From an uncultured Desulfovibrio sp. (GTDB lineage: Bacteria > Desulfobacterota > Desulfovibrionia > Desulfovibrionales > Desulfovibrionaceae), in NCBI GenBank assembly GCA_905235595.1, contig CAJOMG010000017.1, forward strand, positions 1-32,922: a DNA stretch of 32,922 bases, read 5' to 3'. Below are positions 24,399 to 32,479 of the stretch, one piece after another. A program made the translations under genes and the position numbers. The notes under the pieces were generated by a model. That model was not told where the DNA came from and ran no database searches. It was given only the letters and a program-made list of their open reading frames with translations. Numbering within the stretch: position 1 is the stretch's first letter; the number at the start of each line of letters is the position of its first letter.

Positions 24399-25001
24399 TC
24401 AGGCAAGCGCAAACCATTGTCCCCAGGGAGCCGCCTGCACTATTGTAGTTACACGACGAAAAAAATCCTGCACTTTTTCTTGAGGCATATGCGCCGGCAG
24501 GGCATATCGCTCACGATACCAGGGCAGAGTTCTTTCGAGTGCCGCGTGCATGAAGGCATACTCTGGAATCAGCATATCGTGCGGACGACTTGTAGTTGGA
24601 TCTTCTCCCGGCAGGCAGGGCCGACCAAAGGCAACATACTGACGGCAGGCAATAGGACGCACGGGATAGACCATGCAACGCCCCCCACACAAAAAAGGGC
24701 AGGGATGCTTCAGGCTTTCCCTCCCGCCCAGAAAAAGGATAAAGGCCCTCTGCTGTGAGCGACGTTGTTCGGGTGACAGTGCATGACGAACATAGGCCTC
24801 CAGCACAAGCAATTCCAACGGCGTTGCCGGTATGGGCTGGCAACAGCAATGGTCGCAACCGGCACTGCAGGCCGGGACCTCGCCGCGTCGGGTAATCGCC
24901 TGCTCAAGGCCATATTCTACCACTGCAAAGGCGTCCAACATAAGACTGCTGTCAGGGCAGACACGTTCCAGCGTGCGGTCTGTATAGCGCCCGCGCGCCA
25001 T
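24399..25001 (-). CDS. YkgJ-family cysteine-cluster protein
   Basis: 200 residues. The Zn/Fe-chelating CxxxCxxCCC pattern is at residues 45-54 (ACSAGCDHCCCQ), with further cysteines at 101, 105, 109, 119 and 129 in CPFLCGGRCMVYPVRPIACR. This matches the YkgJ/UPF0153 family, whose members are thought to hold an Fe-S or zinc centre and whose function is not settled. The remaining C-terminal 70 residues are helical and unremarkable. The start is uncertain: the ATG at 25001 has only GGA upstream, and an in-frame TTG at 25028 would add nine residues. It converges on the FAD/Fe-S gene with an 84-bp gap that holds a GCATGCGC/GCGCATGC dyad (24320-24327 and 24361-24368) but no T-run. Confidence 0.85.
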   Translation of the reverse strand: MARGRYTDRTLERVCPDSSLMLDAFAVVEYGLEQAITRRGEVPACSAGCDHCCCQPIPATPLELLVLEAYVRHALSPEQRRSQQRAFILFLGGRESLKHPCPFLCGGRCMVYPVRPIACRQYVAFGRPCLPGEDPTTSRPHDMLIPEYAFMHAALERTLPWYRERYALPAHMPQEKVQDFFRRVTTIVQAAPWGQWFALA

Positions 25002-25110
25002 TGCTGCATTCCAGCCTAGTATCGCCAAGTCCTTATCCCGTTATATTGCGCCACTGCAAACAGGGGAATGAGCCTCCGGTGCAGGGCATTGCCATCTTTT
25101 TCTATCCCAA

Positions 25111-25165
25111 GTACGTATCAAGGCAGGATGTCCACCCACAAAGGACACCCTGCCTTGGTATGTAC
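25111..25165. repeat. 23-bp imperfect inverted repeat with 9-nt loop
   Basis: The arms 25111-25133 and 25143-25165 match at 20 of 23 positions, around the loop ACCCACAAA. The core CAAGGCAGG/CCTGCCTTG is perfect. All three differences are transitions, so each can be a G-U pair in one strand or the other. It lies between two minus-strand genes and has no T-run on either side. It could be a Rho-independent-like mRNA end, a protein site or a small mobile palindrome. Confidence 0.75.
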
Positions 25166-25201
25166 GTTCTGCGCCAGCTGCGCGCCTATAGCCGGTAACT
25201 C

Positions 25202-25579
25202 TCAGGCATTGGCAGCCTTGAGCATTTCTTCCACCATGGTGAGGGAGGGAGTAGCGCCAGCGTCAAGCCCGCAAAGCCCCCGCACAGCCAGCATGAGCAG
25301 ATCAAACTTGAGGGAGATCTCGGTGACGCCGTTGTGAATAATGCAGGTATCGTCATGCATGGTCAGCTTGTAGGCATGCCTTGTACGCTCATGCCCGCAG
25401 GAACGCACGATATAGTACACCTGCTCGTTCTGATCAGTCACATAGAGTTTTTGCCGCGTGAACATACCGAGCGCCTCGTCATACCATGAGCACTCGGAAA
25501 AAAGCCGACCGCGAAAGGTAAAATCACAGCCGTTGTCATGTTTCAGGCAGATATCATCCATGTCTCTCTGCGCGTTCAT
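25202..25579 (-). CDS. Hypothetical protein, 125 residues
   Basis: I do not recognise the family. The frame is supported by a strong GGAGG site 7 bp before the ATG and by codon use like the neighbours. It is a soluble, mixed-charge protein with no signal peptide or membrane helix. The middle part alternates beta-like segments (FTFRGRLFSE, KLYVTDQNEQVYYIVRSC), suggesting a small beta-rich fold. Cysteines are scattered (residues 11, 18, 30, 61, 79, 102) with no metal-binding spacing. It ends with a helical tail (TMVEEMLKAANA). The YkgJ-like gene follows on the same strand after 200 bp that contain the 23-bp inverted repeat, so co-transcription is doubtful. Confidence 0.75.
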   Translation of the reverse strand: MNAQRDMDDICLKHDNGCDFTFRGRLFSECSWYDEALGMFTRQKLYVTDQNEQVYYIVRSCGHERTRHAYKLTMHDDTCIIHNGVTEISLKFDLLMLAVRGLCGLDAGATPSLTMVEEMLKAANA

Positions 25580-25915
25580 TCAATCCCTCCACGGCCTCCG
25601 GCCGAACTGACTACCCGGCCTTCTACATATGCGCTCAAGGCAAGCTATCACTGCTAAGGAAGCATTGTCAATGAATCGCAGTGAAGAACAACAAGGACGC
25701 ACTCATATTTTATTTGTATTTTCAAATAGTTATTAAAATAACACAAAAAAATATTCCTGTATCTTTGCGGTTTTTCAACTTCCTCTACAAGAGTCGAAAA
25801 AAAACTCTTAACAAAGTCTATAATTCATATAAAAAATTTCTACTATTGTCTATTGGTTATACATGGCCAAAAACAGTCCGAATCCTGCATCTGCAACAGT
25901 ACAGGCAGTTGCATC
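25580..25915. other. Intergenic region with an AT-rich island
   Basis: The stretch 25680-25865 is much richer in A and T than the rest of the window, with A-runs at several points, a GTTATT-AA-AATAAC palindrome, and an AAGAGT/ACTCTT hairpin (25789-25794 and 25804-25809) whose loop is mostly A. A TGCAAC/GTTGCA dyad (25892-25897, 25908-25913) lies just beyond the dciA-like stop. An open plus-strand frame crosses the area but is antisense to the dciA-like gene, Lys/Tyr/Phe-rich at first and without a ribosome-binding site. No gene is supported. It may carry the promoter of the 125-residue protein. Confidence 0.5.
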
Positions 25916-26440
25916 TTACCCCTGTGAAGGCGCATGTAAGGCAAAGCACGCATACGCCCTTGCCACGGGAGAATCGGGGCTCATGGCATCAAGATGTGTG
26001 CCGAAAGCACAGACAGGGGCAGCCACAGGAGTGCTGGGCAGGCGCCAATCTGGGCCGGTACCACGGCTTGTCTCCTCAGGAGGCGCCAGCTGCAGACCAC
26101 GGCGCCCCATGAGCAGCTCCACCTTAACCCCAGAGAACACAGGCCCTTCCATAAAGGCATTTACGCGCTCCAAGATTTCACCGCTCATGTAGTGCAGTTC
26201 CTGGACCAGCATGGCATCTTCGACGCCAATATGCAGCACTTCGCCATGTCGGCCCAGAGGTTGGGCCAAGGGCGCCAGTTCCGGCCCCATGACCATTTCC
26301 CAGTTCAGCCACAGCTGGCGTAGGCGCTCCCGAGCCTGCCCATCACCAGGGACCATGCCCAGAGCGGCCAGCACGGCGGGCAACACGTCACAGGCCTGCA
26401 CAGGGCCGGAATCTTCCTGCCGTTTACGATGCACGGCCAT
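25916..26440 (-). CDS. DUF721 (DciA-like) protein
   Basis: 174 residues. Residues 35-98 contain the DUF721 core: LWLNWEMVMGPELAPLAQP, GEVLHIGVEDAMLVQEL and the helix GEILERVNAF. In DciA this domain loads the replicative helicase DnaB in bacteria lacking the phage-type loader DnaC or DnaI. The remaining 75 residues are proline- and alanine-rich and show no second domain. The ATG has AAGG about 10 bp upstream. It is divergent from ahcY across 211 bp. A role in replication is inferred from family knowledge; DUF721 proteins are sometimes annotated only as hypothetical. Confidence 0.8.
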   Translation of the reverse strand: MAVHRKRQEDSGPVQACDVLPAVLAALGMVPGDGQARERLRQLWLNWEMVMGPELAPLAQPLGRHGEVLHIGVEDAMLVQELHYMSGEILERVNAFMEGPVFSGVKVELLMGRRGLQLAPPEETSRGTGPDWRLPSTPVAAPVCAFGTHLDAMSPDSPVARAYACFALHAPSQG

Positions 26441-26651
26441 GACAACCAGCCTTCTTGTAGGGGCAGAGACAGTTGACCATAGGCATATGTCCTGATATGC
26501 GTAGGTAATTGATATTCAACAGCTCTGCATAAAGTGCCATCGGCGTTACTGTCCGTCAATCGCAAATTCTCCCAGAACATTGTTGTGCACCTCCAAGTGA
26601 CGCCTGCACGGCTGTGCAAGGAAATAGTCCAAACCATAAAAGGAATTTCTG

Positions 26652-28073
26652 ATGACTCAAGCATTGAACCTGAACCTTGACTACAAAGTAGCAGACATCT
26701 CTCTGGCGGATTTTGGCAAAAAGGAAATGCAGCTTTCTGAAAAAGAAATGCCCGGCCTCATGGAATGTATCAAAAAATACGGCCCCCAAAAGCCGCTCAA
26801 GGGCTTCAAGGTAACGGGCTCCCTGCACATGACCATCCAAACGGCCATGCTCATCAAAACCCTGTATGAACTGGGGGCAGACATCCGCTGGGCCTCCTGC
26901 AACATTTTCTCCACCCAAGATCATGCGGCAGCGGCCATTGCTGCTCAGGGCATGGCCAAGGTTTTCGCCTGGAAGGGTGAAAGTCTGGAAGACTACTGGT
27001 GGTGCACAGAAATGGCCCTCACATGGCCCGATGGCAGCGGTCCGGACCTCATCGTTGATGATGGCGGCGATGCCACGCTGCTCATACACAAAGGTGTCGA
27101 GGCCGAAAACAACCCCGCCATGCTTGACCAGCAGACCGACAACAAAGAATTTCAGTGTATTCTTGACCGCCTGAAATTGCGTCTCAAGGAAGATCCGCAG
27201 CACTGGCACAAGGTTGCATCGCATGTGCGTGGTGTGTCGGAAGAAACCACCACCGGTGTACACCGCCTCTACCAGCTGGAGAAGGAGGGCAAGCTGCTTT
27301 TCCCGGCTGTAAACGTCAACGATTCCGTAACCAAATCCAAATTTGACAACCTCTATGGTTGCCGGGAATCCCTGGCCGACGGCATCAAGCGTGCCACAGA
27401 CGTCATGGTGGCCGGCAAGGTCGTGGTGGTGGTTGGTTATGGAGATGTGGGCAAGGGTTGTGCCCAGTCCATGCGTGGTTTTGGTGCCCGTGTCCTTGTT
27501 ACGGAAATTGACCCCATATGCGCCCTGCAGGCCGCCATGGAAGGTTTTGAAGTCACCACGGTGGAAGACGCCCTGCCTGTGGGCGACATCTTTGTCACCT
27601 GCACGGGCAACTACCATGTCATTACAGGCAAACACATGGAAGGCATGAAGGACGAGGCCATTGTCTGCAATATCGGGCATTTCGACAGTGAAGTGGAAAT
27701 GTCCTACCTGGAGAACACCCCGGGCTGCGTCAAAATCAATATCAAACCGCAGGTGGACAAATGGACGCTTTGCTCCGGCCGCAGCATCATCGTGCTTGCC
27801 GAAGGGCGCCTGGTCAACCTGGGCTGCGCCACAGGGCACGCCAGCTTTGTCATGTCCAACAGCTTCACCAACCAGACTCTGGCCCAGCTCAAACTGGCCT
27901 CGGAATCTCTGGAAAAAAAGGTCTATGTACTCCCCAAGGAACTGGATGAAGAAGTGGCCCGTCTGCACCTGGCTCGCCTCGGCGCCAAGCTGACCGTCCT
28001 TACCCAGGAACAGGCCGACTATATCGGCGTCAAGATAGAGGGGCCGTACAAGGCTGACCACTATCGCTATTAG
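26652..28073 (+). CDS. ahcY: S-adenosylhomocysteine hydrolase (adenosylhomocysteinase)
   Basis: 473 residues, the length of the bacterial form that carries an extra insert of about 40 residues. Landmarks are [14 protein letters not shown] (82-95), the catalytic-site stretch [11 protein letters not shown], the NAD-binding GYGDVGKG (262-269), [10 protein letters not shown], and the C-terminal end [10 protein letters not shown] whose Lys and Tyr reach the partner subunit's NAD. It splits S-adenosylhomocysteine to adenosine and homocysteine, regenerating the methyl cycle, in the cytoplasm. AGGA lies 7 bp before the ATG. No SAH or SAM riboswitch is evident in the upstream 211 bp; a small TGCAC/GTGCA hairpin lies about 40 bp before the start. 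rnhA follows after 75 bp. Confidence 0.97.
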   Translation: MTQALNLNLDYKVADISLADFGKKEMQLSEKEMPGLMECIKKYGPQKPLKGFKVTGSLHMTIQTAMLIKTLYELGADIRWASCNIFSTQDHAAAAIAAQGMAKVFAWKGESLEDYWWCTEMALTWPDGSGPDLIVDDGGDATLLIHKGVEAENNPAMLDQQTDNKEFQCILDRLKLRLKEDPQHWHKVASHVRGVSEETTTGVHRLYQLEKEGKLLFPAVNVNDSVTKSKFDNLYGCRESLADGIKRATDVMVAGKVVVVVGYGDVGKGCAQSMRGFGARVLVTEIDPICALQAAMEGFEVTTVEDALPVGDIFVTCTGNYHVITGKHMEGMKDEAIVCNIGHFDSEVEMSYLENTPGCVKINIKPQVDKWTLCSGRSIIVLAEGRLVNLGCATGHASFVMSNSFTNQTLAQLKLASESLEKKVYVLPKELDEEVARLHLARLGAKLTVLTQEQADYIGVKIEGPYKADHYRY

Positions 28074-28090
28074 TGCATCAATGCAAAAAT

Positions 28091-28120
28091 GGCGGGCAGT
28101 TGCACCTGCTGCCGCCCGCC
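28091..28120 (+). terminator. GC-rich hairpin after ahcY
   Basis: GGCGGGC (28091-28097) pairs with GCCCGCC (28114-28120), with a possible extension inside the loop by CAG/CTG. It starts 17 bp after the ahcY stop, but ACACTGCATT follows instead of a T-tract. It is a plausible partial terminator separating ahcY from rnhA. Confidence 0.45.
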
Positions 28121-28148
28121 ACACTGCATTCCCTTGAATACGACGACC

Positions 28149-28616
28149 ATGCGCACAGTGATCATCCATACCGACGGCTCCTGTCTGGGCAATCCAGGCC
28201 CCGGTGGCTGGGCTGCTGTGCTCAGGCTTGACGGCAGGGACTATCGCAAGGAAATCAGCGGAGGCTTCCGTTTGACTACCAACAACCGCATGGAGATCCT
28301 GTCCGTCATTGAGGCACTTAGCATCCTGCGCGAGCCCTGTGTGGTGGAGCTCTATACTGATTCCGCCTATGTGCGAAACAGCGTCGAGAAACGCTGGCTC
28401 TGGGCATGGCAAAAAAGGGGCTGGATCAAGGCCGACAAAAAACCCGTGCTTAATGCAGACCTGTGGCAACGCCTGTTGCCCCTGCTCACGGCCCACACAG
28501 TGCATCTGCACTGGCTGAAAGGGCATGCCGGCCATCCCGAAAACGAACGCTGTGACGCCCTGGCCCGCAGTGAGGCGGCACGTCATGACCTGCCGCCCGA
28601 CCTGGGCTATGCCTGA
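28149..28616 (+). CDS. rnhA: Ribonuclease HI
   Basis: 155 residues, identical in length to the E. coli enzyme. All four catalytic acids are in place: D9 (IHTDGS), E49 (NNRMEI), D71 (YTDSAY) and D136 (ERCDALA), together with the catalytic-loop histidine in KGHAGHPEN and the basic-protrusion segment WLWAWQKRGWI. It degrades the RNA strand of RNA-DNA hybrids (R-loops, replication primers). The ATG at 28149 gives exactly the family N-terminus; an in-frame ATG at 28089 would add a cysteine-rich tail encoded by the hairpin after ahcY and is rejected. No good ribosome-binding site is visible, so translation is probably modest. Confidence 0.96.
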   Translation: MRTVIIHTDGSCLGNPGPGGWAAVLRLDGRDYRKEISGGFRLTTNNRMEILSVIEALSILREPCVVELYTDSAYVRNSVEKRWLWAWQKRGWIKADKKPVLNADLWQRLLPLLTAHTVHLHWLKGHAGHPENERCDALARSEAARHDLPPDLGYA

Positions 28617-28681
28617 TAGCGTCGCCCTGCCAATGCGGCAGGGGGCCCAATGAGGCGTTATGCAACAACGGCAGGGCCGCT

Positions 28682-29662
28682 ATGCCCACAGTTTTTCCTG
28701 ACAATCCCCTTTCTGCCACAGGACTTTGGACTGCTCTGGGCTGGCCCATGCTGCGCCTGCTCCTGGGGCTGGCGACGGGCCTGCTTTTGGCCAATCTGCT
28801 TGAAGCACTGCACTGGACGCGGCGCTTGGCGCTGCTGGCCGCGCCCCTTGCGCGTGCAGCCCATTTCCAGGAAACAGCGGGAGCCGCTTTCTCTCTGGCC
28901 TTTGTCTCCCCTGCCGCCGCCAACGGGCTGCTCTCCACCTGCCACAAGCAAGGCGGAATCTCTGGCAAAGAACTGATGCTGAGCAACCTCTGTAACAGCC
29001 TGCCCGCCTATCTCACGCATACGCCCACCATTTTCCTGCTCACCTGGCCCGTGCTGGGCCCGCCTGCCCTTATTTATGTAGGGCTGACCCTGATGGCCGC
29101 TGCAGGACGAACCGGAGCCACAGTGCTGCTCGCCCGCCAGCTTCTGCCCCCACCGCACAGGCAGATTATGCCATGCGCAGAACCTGCGAGCACCGGCCCC
29201 GCACTCTCCGCAGCGCTACACAAGGCATGGCAGCGTTTTTTGCGACGTCTGCCCAAACTCATCGGGTTTACAGCGCCCATGTATGTGCTTATGTTCTTTT
29301 TGCAACGTTACGGCTTTTTTGCCGCTGCCGAGCAATGGTTGGCCACGCATATGGACTGGCTTGCCTTTCTCAAGCCGCAGGCCATGAGCGTCATTGTGCT
29401 GCATTTGGCGGCAGAACTTGGCGCCGCCCTTGGTGCGGCTGGCAGCGTGCTGCAATCAGGCGGCCTTGACGCCCGGGACGTGGTGCTGGCGCTTATGGTG
29501 GGCAACATTCTCTCTACGCCCATGCGCGCCATCCGCCACCAGTTGCCGGCCTATGCCGGGTTTTACAGCCCCGGCCTTGCCCTGCGCCTCATTGTGGCGA
29601 ACCAGGGCGTACGGGCTGTCAGCATGGCGCTTGTAACCATTGGCTATTACTGCTTGACATGA
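28682..29662 (+). CDS. Nucleoside-recognition (Gate) domain membrane protein
   Basis: 326 residues and strongly hydrophobic, with about eight membrane helices in two halves. The first half contains AGAAFSLAFVSPAAANGLL and SLPAYLTHTPTIFLL; the second has LGAALGAAGSVLQSGGLDARDVVLALMVGNILSTPMRAI. The two re-entrant, Gly/Ala-rich stretches are typical of the Gate (nucleoside recognition) domain found in nucleoside and small-molecule transporters and in SpmA/SpmB-like proteins. A transport or membrane-gating role is likely, but the ligand is not known. The ATG at 28682 has a GCAGGG site 6 bp upstream. It is 65 bp after rnhA and 36 bp before the MoaD-like gene, probably one transcript. Confidence 0.8.
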   Translation: MPTVFPDNPLSATGLWTALGWPMLRLLLGLATGLLLANLLEALHWTRRLALLAAPLARAAHFQETAGAAFSLAFVSPAAANGLLSTCHKQGGISGKELMLSNLCNSLPAYLTHTPTIFLLTWPVLGPPALIYVGLTLMAAAGRTGATVLLARQLLPPPHRQIMPCAEPASTGPALSAALHKAWQRFLRRLPKLIGFTAPMYVLMFFLQRYGFFAAAEQWLATHMDWLAFLKPQAMSVIVLHLAAELGAALGAAGSVLQSGGLDARDVVLALMVGNILSTPMRAIRHQLPAYAGFYSPGLALRLIVANQGVRAVSMALVTIGYYCLT

Positions 29663-29698
29663 AGATTCCCCCTGGGGAAAACACCCAACATTCTTACC

Positions 29699-29947
29699 AT
29701 GGACACCCACATGCCTGCATACACACACGAGATAGGACACGGCACCCCCACTGTGACAGTGCTGTTGCAGCCTGAAGAAAAACAACTCTCCCTGCCCCGT
29801 CCCAAAACTGCGCGCCAACTGCTGACAGCCCTGGGGCTGGCAGAAGAGACAGCCCTTGTGGCCCGCCATGGAGAATTGCTTACGCCAGACCGCCACATCT
29901 GGCCCAACGATACGATCCTGGTGCGCAAAGTGGCCTCCTCTGGCTGA
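29699..29947 (+). CDS. MoaD/ThiS-like small protein without a Gly-Gly end
   Basis: 82 residues. The pattern of beta strands and the phrases TARQLLTALGL, VARHGELLTP and PNDTILVRKV match the beta-grasp sulfur-carrier family (MoaD/ThiS), in which the C-terminal Gly-Gly is adenylated and thiolated by an E1-like enzyme. Here the chain ends in VASSG, so only the last glycine remains. It may be a derivative with another role (a docking or regulatory protein) or use a single terminal glycine. No E1-like, ThiF or MoeB gene is in the window. An in-frame ATG at 29711 could be the true start. The ribosome-binding site is weak. Confidence 0.75.
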   Translation: MDTHMPAYTHEIGHGTPTVTVLLQPEEKQLSLPRPKTARQLLTALGLAEETALVARHGELLTPDRHIWPNDTILVRKVASSG

Positions 29948-29971
29948 TCCCTTTTATTCCGCGTGAATGCC

Positions 29972-30646
29972 ATGTTGAACCTTGATATCGCCCAGGCCTT
30001 AAGTGCCATAGCAGTGGCTGCAGTTCCCGCGCTGCTGGGTATCATCCTGCATGAAGTCGCCCATGGATGGATGGCCGCTCGCTGTGGTGACCCCACTGCC
30101 AGGATTCTTGGCCGCCTCACCCTGAACCCCCTGCCCCACATCGACCCCGTAGGTCTGCTTGTCTTTGCGCTTACGAGCATTTCCGGAAGCTTTGTCTTTG
30201 GCTGGGCAAAACCCGTTCCCGTGGATCCCAGGTATTTCCGCAATCCCGCAAAGGATATGATGCTGGTTGCGCTGGCAGGGCCCATGACAAACTTTTTGCT
30301 GGCCATTTCTTTCGGTCTTCTGCTCTGGGGCACACTGCATGTTTTTGCACCACAAACATGGCAGCACAGCAGCACCTATATATACACGCTCAAAACACTG
30401 CAGATGGGCATCATTATCAATTTCGGTCTTGGCTGGCTCAACCTCGTGCCCATACCGCCGCTGGACGGCAGCAAGATTGTGGCGTATTTTTTGCCTCGGA
30501 ATATGGTGCTGCCCTATCTGCGCCTTGAACGTTATGGCTTTGTCATCCTTTTAGTGCTGCTGTTCACAGGGGCGCTTGGCGCGGTGCTCAGCCCCATGGT
30601 CAGTGGCTGTGCCCTGGGCCTGCTCTCCCTGCTTGGCATCGTATAG
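29972..30646 (+). CDS. Site-2-protease-type (M50) intramembrane zinc metalloprotease
   Basis: 224 residues, about six membrane helices. The zinc-binding HEVAH motif is at 27-31 in the first helix, and the third ligand comes from NLVPIPPLDGSK (157-168, D165). Between them are GRLTLNPLPHIDPVG and FGWAKPVPVDP, standard for the short M50B (YwhC/Rv1823-like) group that lacks a PDZ domain. It would cleave membrane-embedded substrates, but none is known for this subgroup. The ATG at 29972 is favoured over the in-frame GTG at 29963; neither has a clear ribosome-binding site. It lies 24 bp after the MoaD-like gene and 57 bp before ruvX. Confidence 0.9.
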   Translation: MLNLDIAQALSAIAVAAVPALLGIILHEVAHGWMAARCGDPTARILGRLTLNPLPHIDPVGLLVFALTSISGSFVFGWAKPVPVDPRYFRNPAKDMMLVALAGPMTNFLLAISFGLLLWGTLHVFAPQTWQHSSTYIYTLKTLQMGIIINFGLGWLNLVPIPPLDGSKIVAYFLPRNMVLPYLRLERYGFVILLVLLFTGALGAVLSPMVSGCALGLLSLLGIV

Positions 30647-30703
30647 GCCGTAGATGCTCCGTACAGGCAGCCCGTCTGGATGCTCCATCCCCAGGGGGAA
30701 GAC

Positions 30704-31141
30704 GTGAAATTTGTTGCCATTGATTACGGCCTTGCCCGCACTGGCCTCGCGGTATCCGACCCGGAAGAACGCCTGGCCCTTCCCCTGGATACCCTGCAAC
30801 TAAAAAAATTTTCCAACCGGAAGGCCTTTCTGGATGCACTGGCGCAACGCATACGTGTCACGGGTGCGCAGGCCGTGGTTATGGGTTTGCCCCTCATGCC
30901 GGACGGCACCGAGAGCCTGACGACACGGCAGGTGCGCAATGTGACCGAACGCCTTAAGCGACGCGTGTCGCTGCCCTTTTTCTACATGCCAGAGGAACTC
31001 AGTTCGGAAGAAGCCTGGGCTGATCTGCGCGAGGTCGGCCTCGCCCGTGGCAAGCGTAGGGCTGTGCTGGACCAGCAGGCTGCCGTACGCATTCTTTCCT
31101 CCTTCCTGGCACTTGCGCCGCAACAACGGAGCCCCGTATGA
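30704..31141 (+). CDS. ruvX: RuvX/YqgF-family Holliday-junction resolvase-like protein
   Basis: 145 residues from the GTG at 30704, reading MKFVAIDYGLARTGLAVSD, the normal YqgF start with its first catalytic aspartate (D7). Later family marks are VMGLPLMPDG (VxGLPxxxDG), the acidic-site segment PEELSSEEA, and LDQQAAVRIL near the end. The RNase-H-like fold is linked to 16S rRNA pre-processing (and possibly junction resolution). An AGGGGGA site precedes the GTG at a good distance; the in-frame ATG at 30680 would add eight residues absent from the family. Its stop overlaps the mltG start (ATGA), implying translational coupling, a frequent pairing in bacteria. Confidence 0.92.
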   Translation: MKFVAIDYGLARTGLAVSDPEERLALPLDTLQLKKFSNRKAFLDALAQRIRVTGAQAVVMGLPLMPDGTESLTTRQVRNVTERLKRRVSLPFFYMPEELSSEEAWADLREVGLARGKRRAVLDQQAAVRILSSFLALAPQQRSPV

Positions 31142-32202
31142 AAGCATTGCTGCGCGCACTGGGCATTCTTTTGCTGCTGGGCCTGGCCGGAGGCGGCTGG
31201 CTGGCCTATGAGGCCCATATATTCCTTACTGCAGTTCCGGAACAGCCCGGGCGTGAACTGTATTTTGACGTAACGCCCGGTGCGCGTCTGGCCCAGGTAG
31301 CCACGGCACTGGTGGAAAAGGGGCTCGTGACAGATGCCAGCAAATTCACCCTGCTGGCCCGCTGGAAACAGTGGGACAACCGCCTTCAGGCGGGCCGTTT
31401 CGCCCTGAACACCGGTTGGCCCCCTGACAAAATCCTGCATGAGCTGGTCAACGGCAAACCCGTGCTCTACCGGGTCACCATACCAGAAGGGCTGACATGG
31501 TGGCAGACTGCCAAAATCCTGGAAGAAGCCGGGCTTGCGCGTCCTGCAGATTTTTACACGGTCATTACCAGCCCTGACTTCCTGACGCACTACGGCATTC
31601 CCTTTGCCAGCGCAGAAGGTTTTCTCATGCCCGACACCTATTTATTGAAAAAAAATGACGTACTGGATACGGCCCAAGCCCGTGCCGTTGCGGGACGCAT
31701 GGTGGACAATTTCTGGCGCAAGGCAGCCGCACTCTGGCCCAATGGCAAACGCCCCGGCAAGGAAACACTCAAAACCTGCGTGATCCTCGCCTCCATCGTG
31801 GAAAAGGAAACTGCAGTGGATGCTGAACGCCCGCGTGTGGCCGGCGTATATCAGAACCGCCTTGACCGCGGCATGCTGCTGCAGGCAGACCCTACAGTTA
31901 TCTACGGCCTGGGCAAAGACTTTGATGGCAACCTCCGCCGCAAGCATCTGGATGACCCTGCCAATCCCTATAACACCTATCAGCGTTCCGGCCTGCCGCC
32001 CGGCCCTATCTGCTCCTTCGGCACAACAGCCCTGGCCGCCGCCCTGCAGCCCGAAGCCCATGCCTACCTCTACTTCGTGGCCAAGGTGGACGGCGGCGAA
32101 CATGCTTTTTCCACAAACCTCAACGACCACAACAAGGCCGTACGGCGCTATCTGCAAAACAGGCGCAGCAGCAATGCCAGCACTCAAACACGCGCCAGAT
32201 GA
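31138..32202 (+). CDS. mltG: Endolytic murein transglycosylase MltG (YceG)
   Basis: 354 residues. One N-terminal membrane anchor (about 5-22) is followed by the LysM-like subdomain and the YceG catalytic domain. The catalytic glutamate is E222 in LASIVEKET, and AGVYQNRL, MLLQADPTVIYG and NPYNTYQRSGLPPGPI are family signatures, as is AFSTNLNDHNKAV near the end. The enzyme cuts nascent glycan strands at the inner membrane and so sets their length. Start and frame are fixed by the 4-base overlap with ruvX. It is full length; the last 15 residues are polar and variable. A small hypothetical gene follows after 20 bp. Confidence 0.95.
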   Translation: MKALLRALGILLLLGLAGGGWLAYEAHIFLTAVPEQPGRELYFDVTPGARLAQVATALVEKGLVTDASKFTLLARWKQWDNRLQAGRFALNTGWPPDKILHELVNGKPVLYRVTIPEGLTWWQTAKILEEAGLARPADFYTVITSPDFLTHYGIPFASAEGFLMPDTYLLKKNDVLDTAQARAVAGRMVDNFWRKAAALWPNGKRPGKETLKTCVILASIVEKETAVDAERPRVAGVYQNRLDRGMLLQADPTVIYGLGKDFDGNLRRKHLDDPANPYNTYQRSGLPPGPICSFGTTALAAALQPEAHAYLYFVAKVDGGEHAFSTNLNDHNKAVRRYLQNRRSSNASTQTRAR

Positions 32203-32222
32203 TCCCTAACGAGGAGACAGCG

Positions 32223-32459
32223 ATGAAGTATCTTATCGTCGAAGATTTTTCCGGCCAGGCCGTGCCCTTCATCTTTCCCCGCCGCGTGGACCACTGTGAC
32301 ATGCGGGAACAGCTGCCTTACAGCCGTGTAATCTCAGCCGGCGTTGCGGAACTGGGACCACACGGCTTTGTATGCAACGGCGGCAACAGCGAACTGGGTC
32401 TCAAAGCCAGACCACTGGAGGACGCAGCCATACTGGCCGAAGCCCTGCGACAGCGCTGA
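32223..32459 (+). CDS. Hypothetical protein, 78 residues
   Basis: I do not recognise the family. A strong GAGGAG site lies 6 bp before the ATG at 32223, and the gene sits tightly between mltG and cobB (20-bp gaps on both sides), so it is very likely real and co-transcribed. The protein is soluble and acidic to neutral, with no signal peptide. The pattern IVEDFSGQAVPFIFP, YSRVISAGVAELGPHGFVCNG and SELGLKARPLEDAAIL suggests a small mixed alpha/beta fold. The name cannot be taken further. Confidence 0.82.
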   Translation: MKYLIVEDFSGQAVPFIFPRRVDHCDMREQLPYSRVISAGVAELGPHGFVCNGGNSELGLKARPLEDAAILAEALRQR

Positions 32460-32479
32460 CAGGTTGTTGTAGCATCGCC

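Noticed and set aside
25681-26112. A 143-codon plus-strand frame starting in the AT-rich island
   Set aside because: Its second half is antisense to the dciA-like gene, composition changes abruptly in mid-frame, and there is no ribosome-binding site.
26441-26651. Possible SAH or SAM riboswitch upstream of ahcY
   Set aside because: I could not find the conserved SAH-riboswitch core or a SAM-box pattern; only a small TGCAC/GTGCA hairpin is present. A covariance-model scan would settle it.
26556-28586. A 676-codon open frame on the minus strand opposite ahcY and rnhA
   Set aside because: It is an exact antisense shadow of ahcY, whose product has every family motif. The antisense product is His-, Gly- and Val-rich with no recognisable domain or ribosome-binding site.
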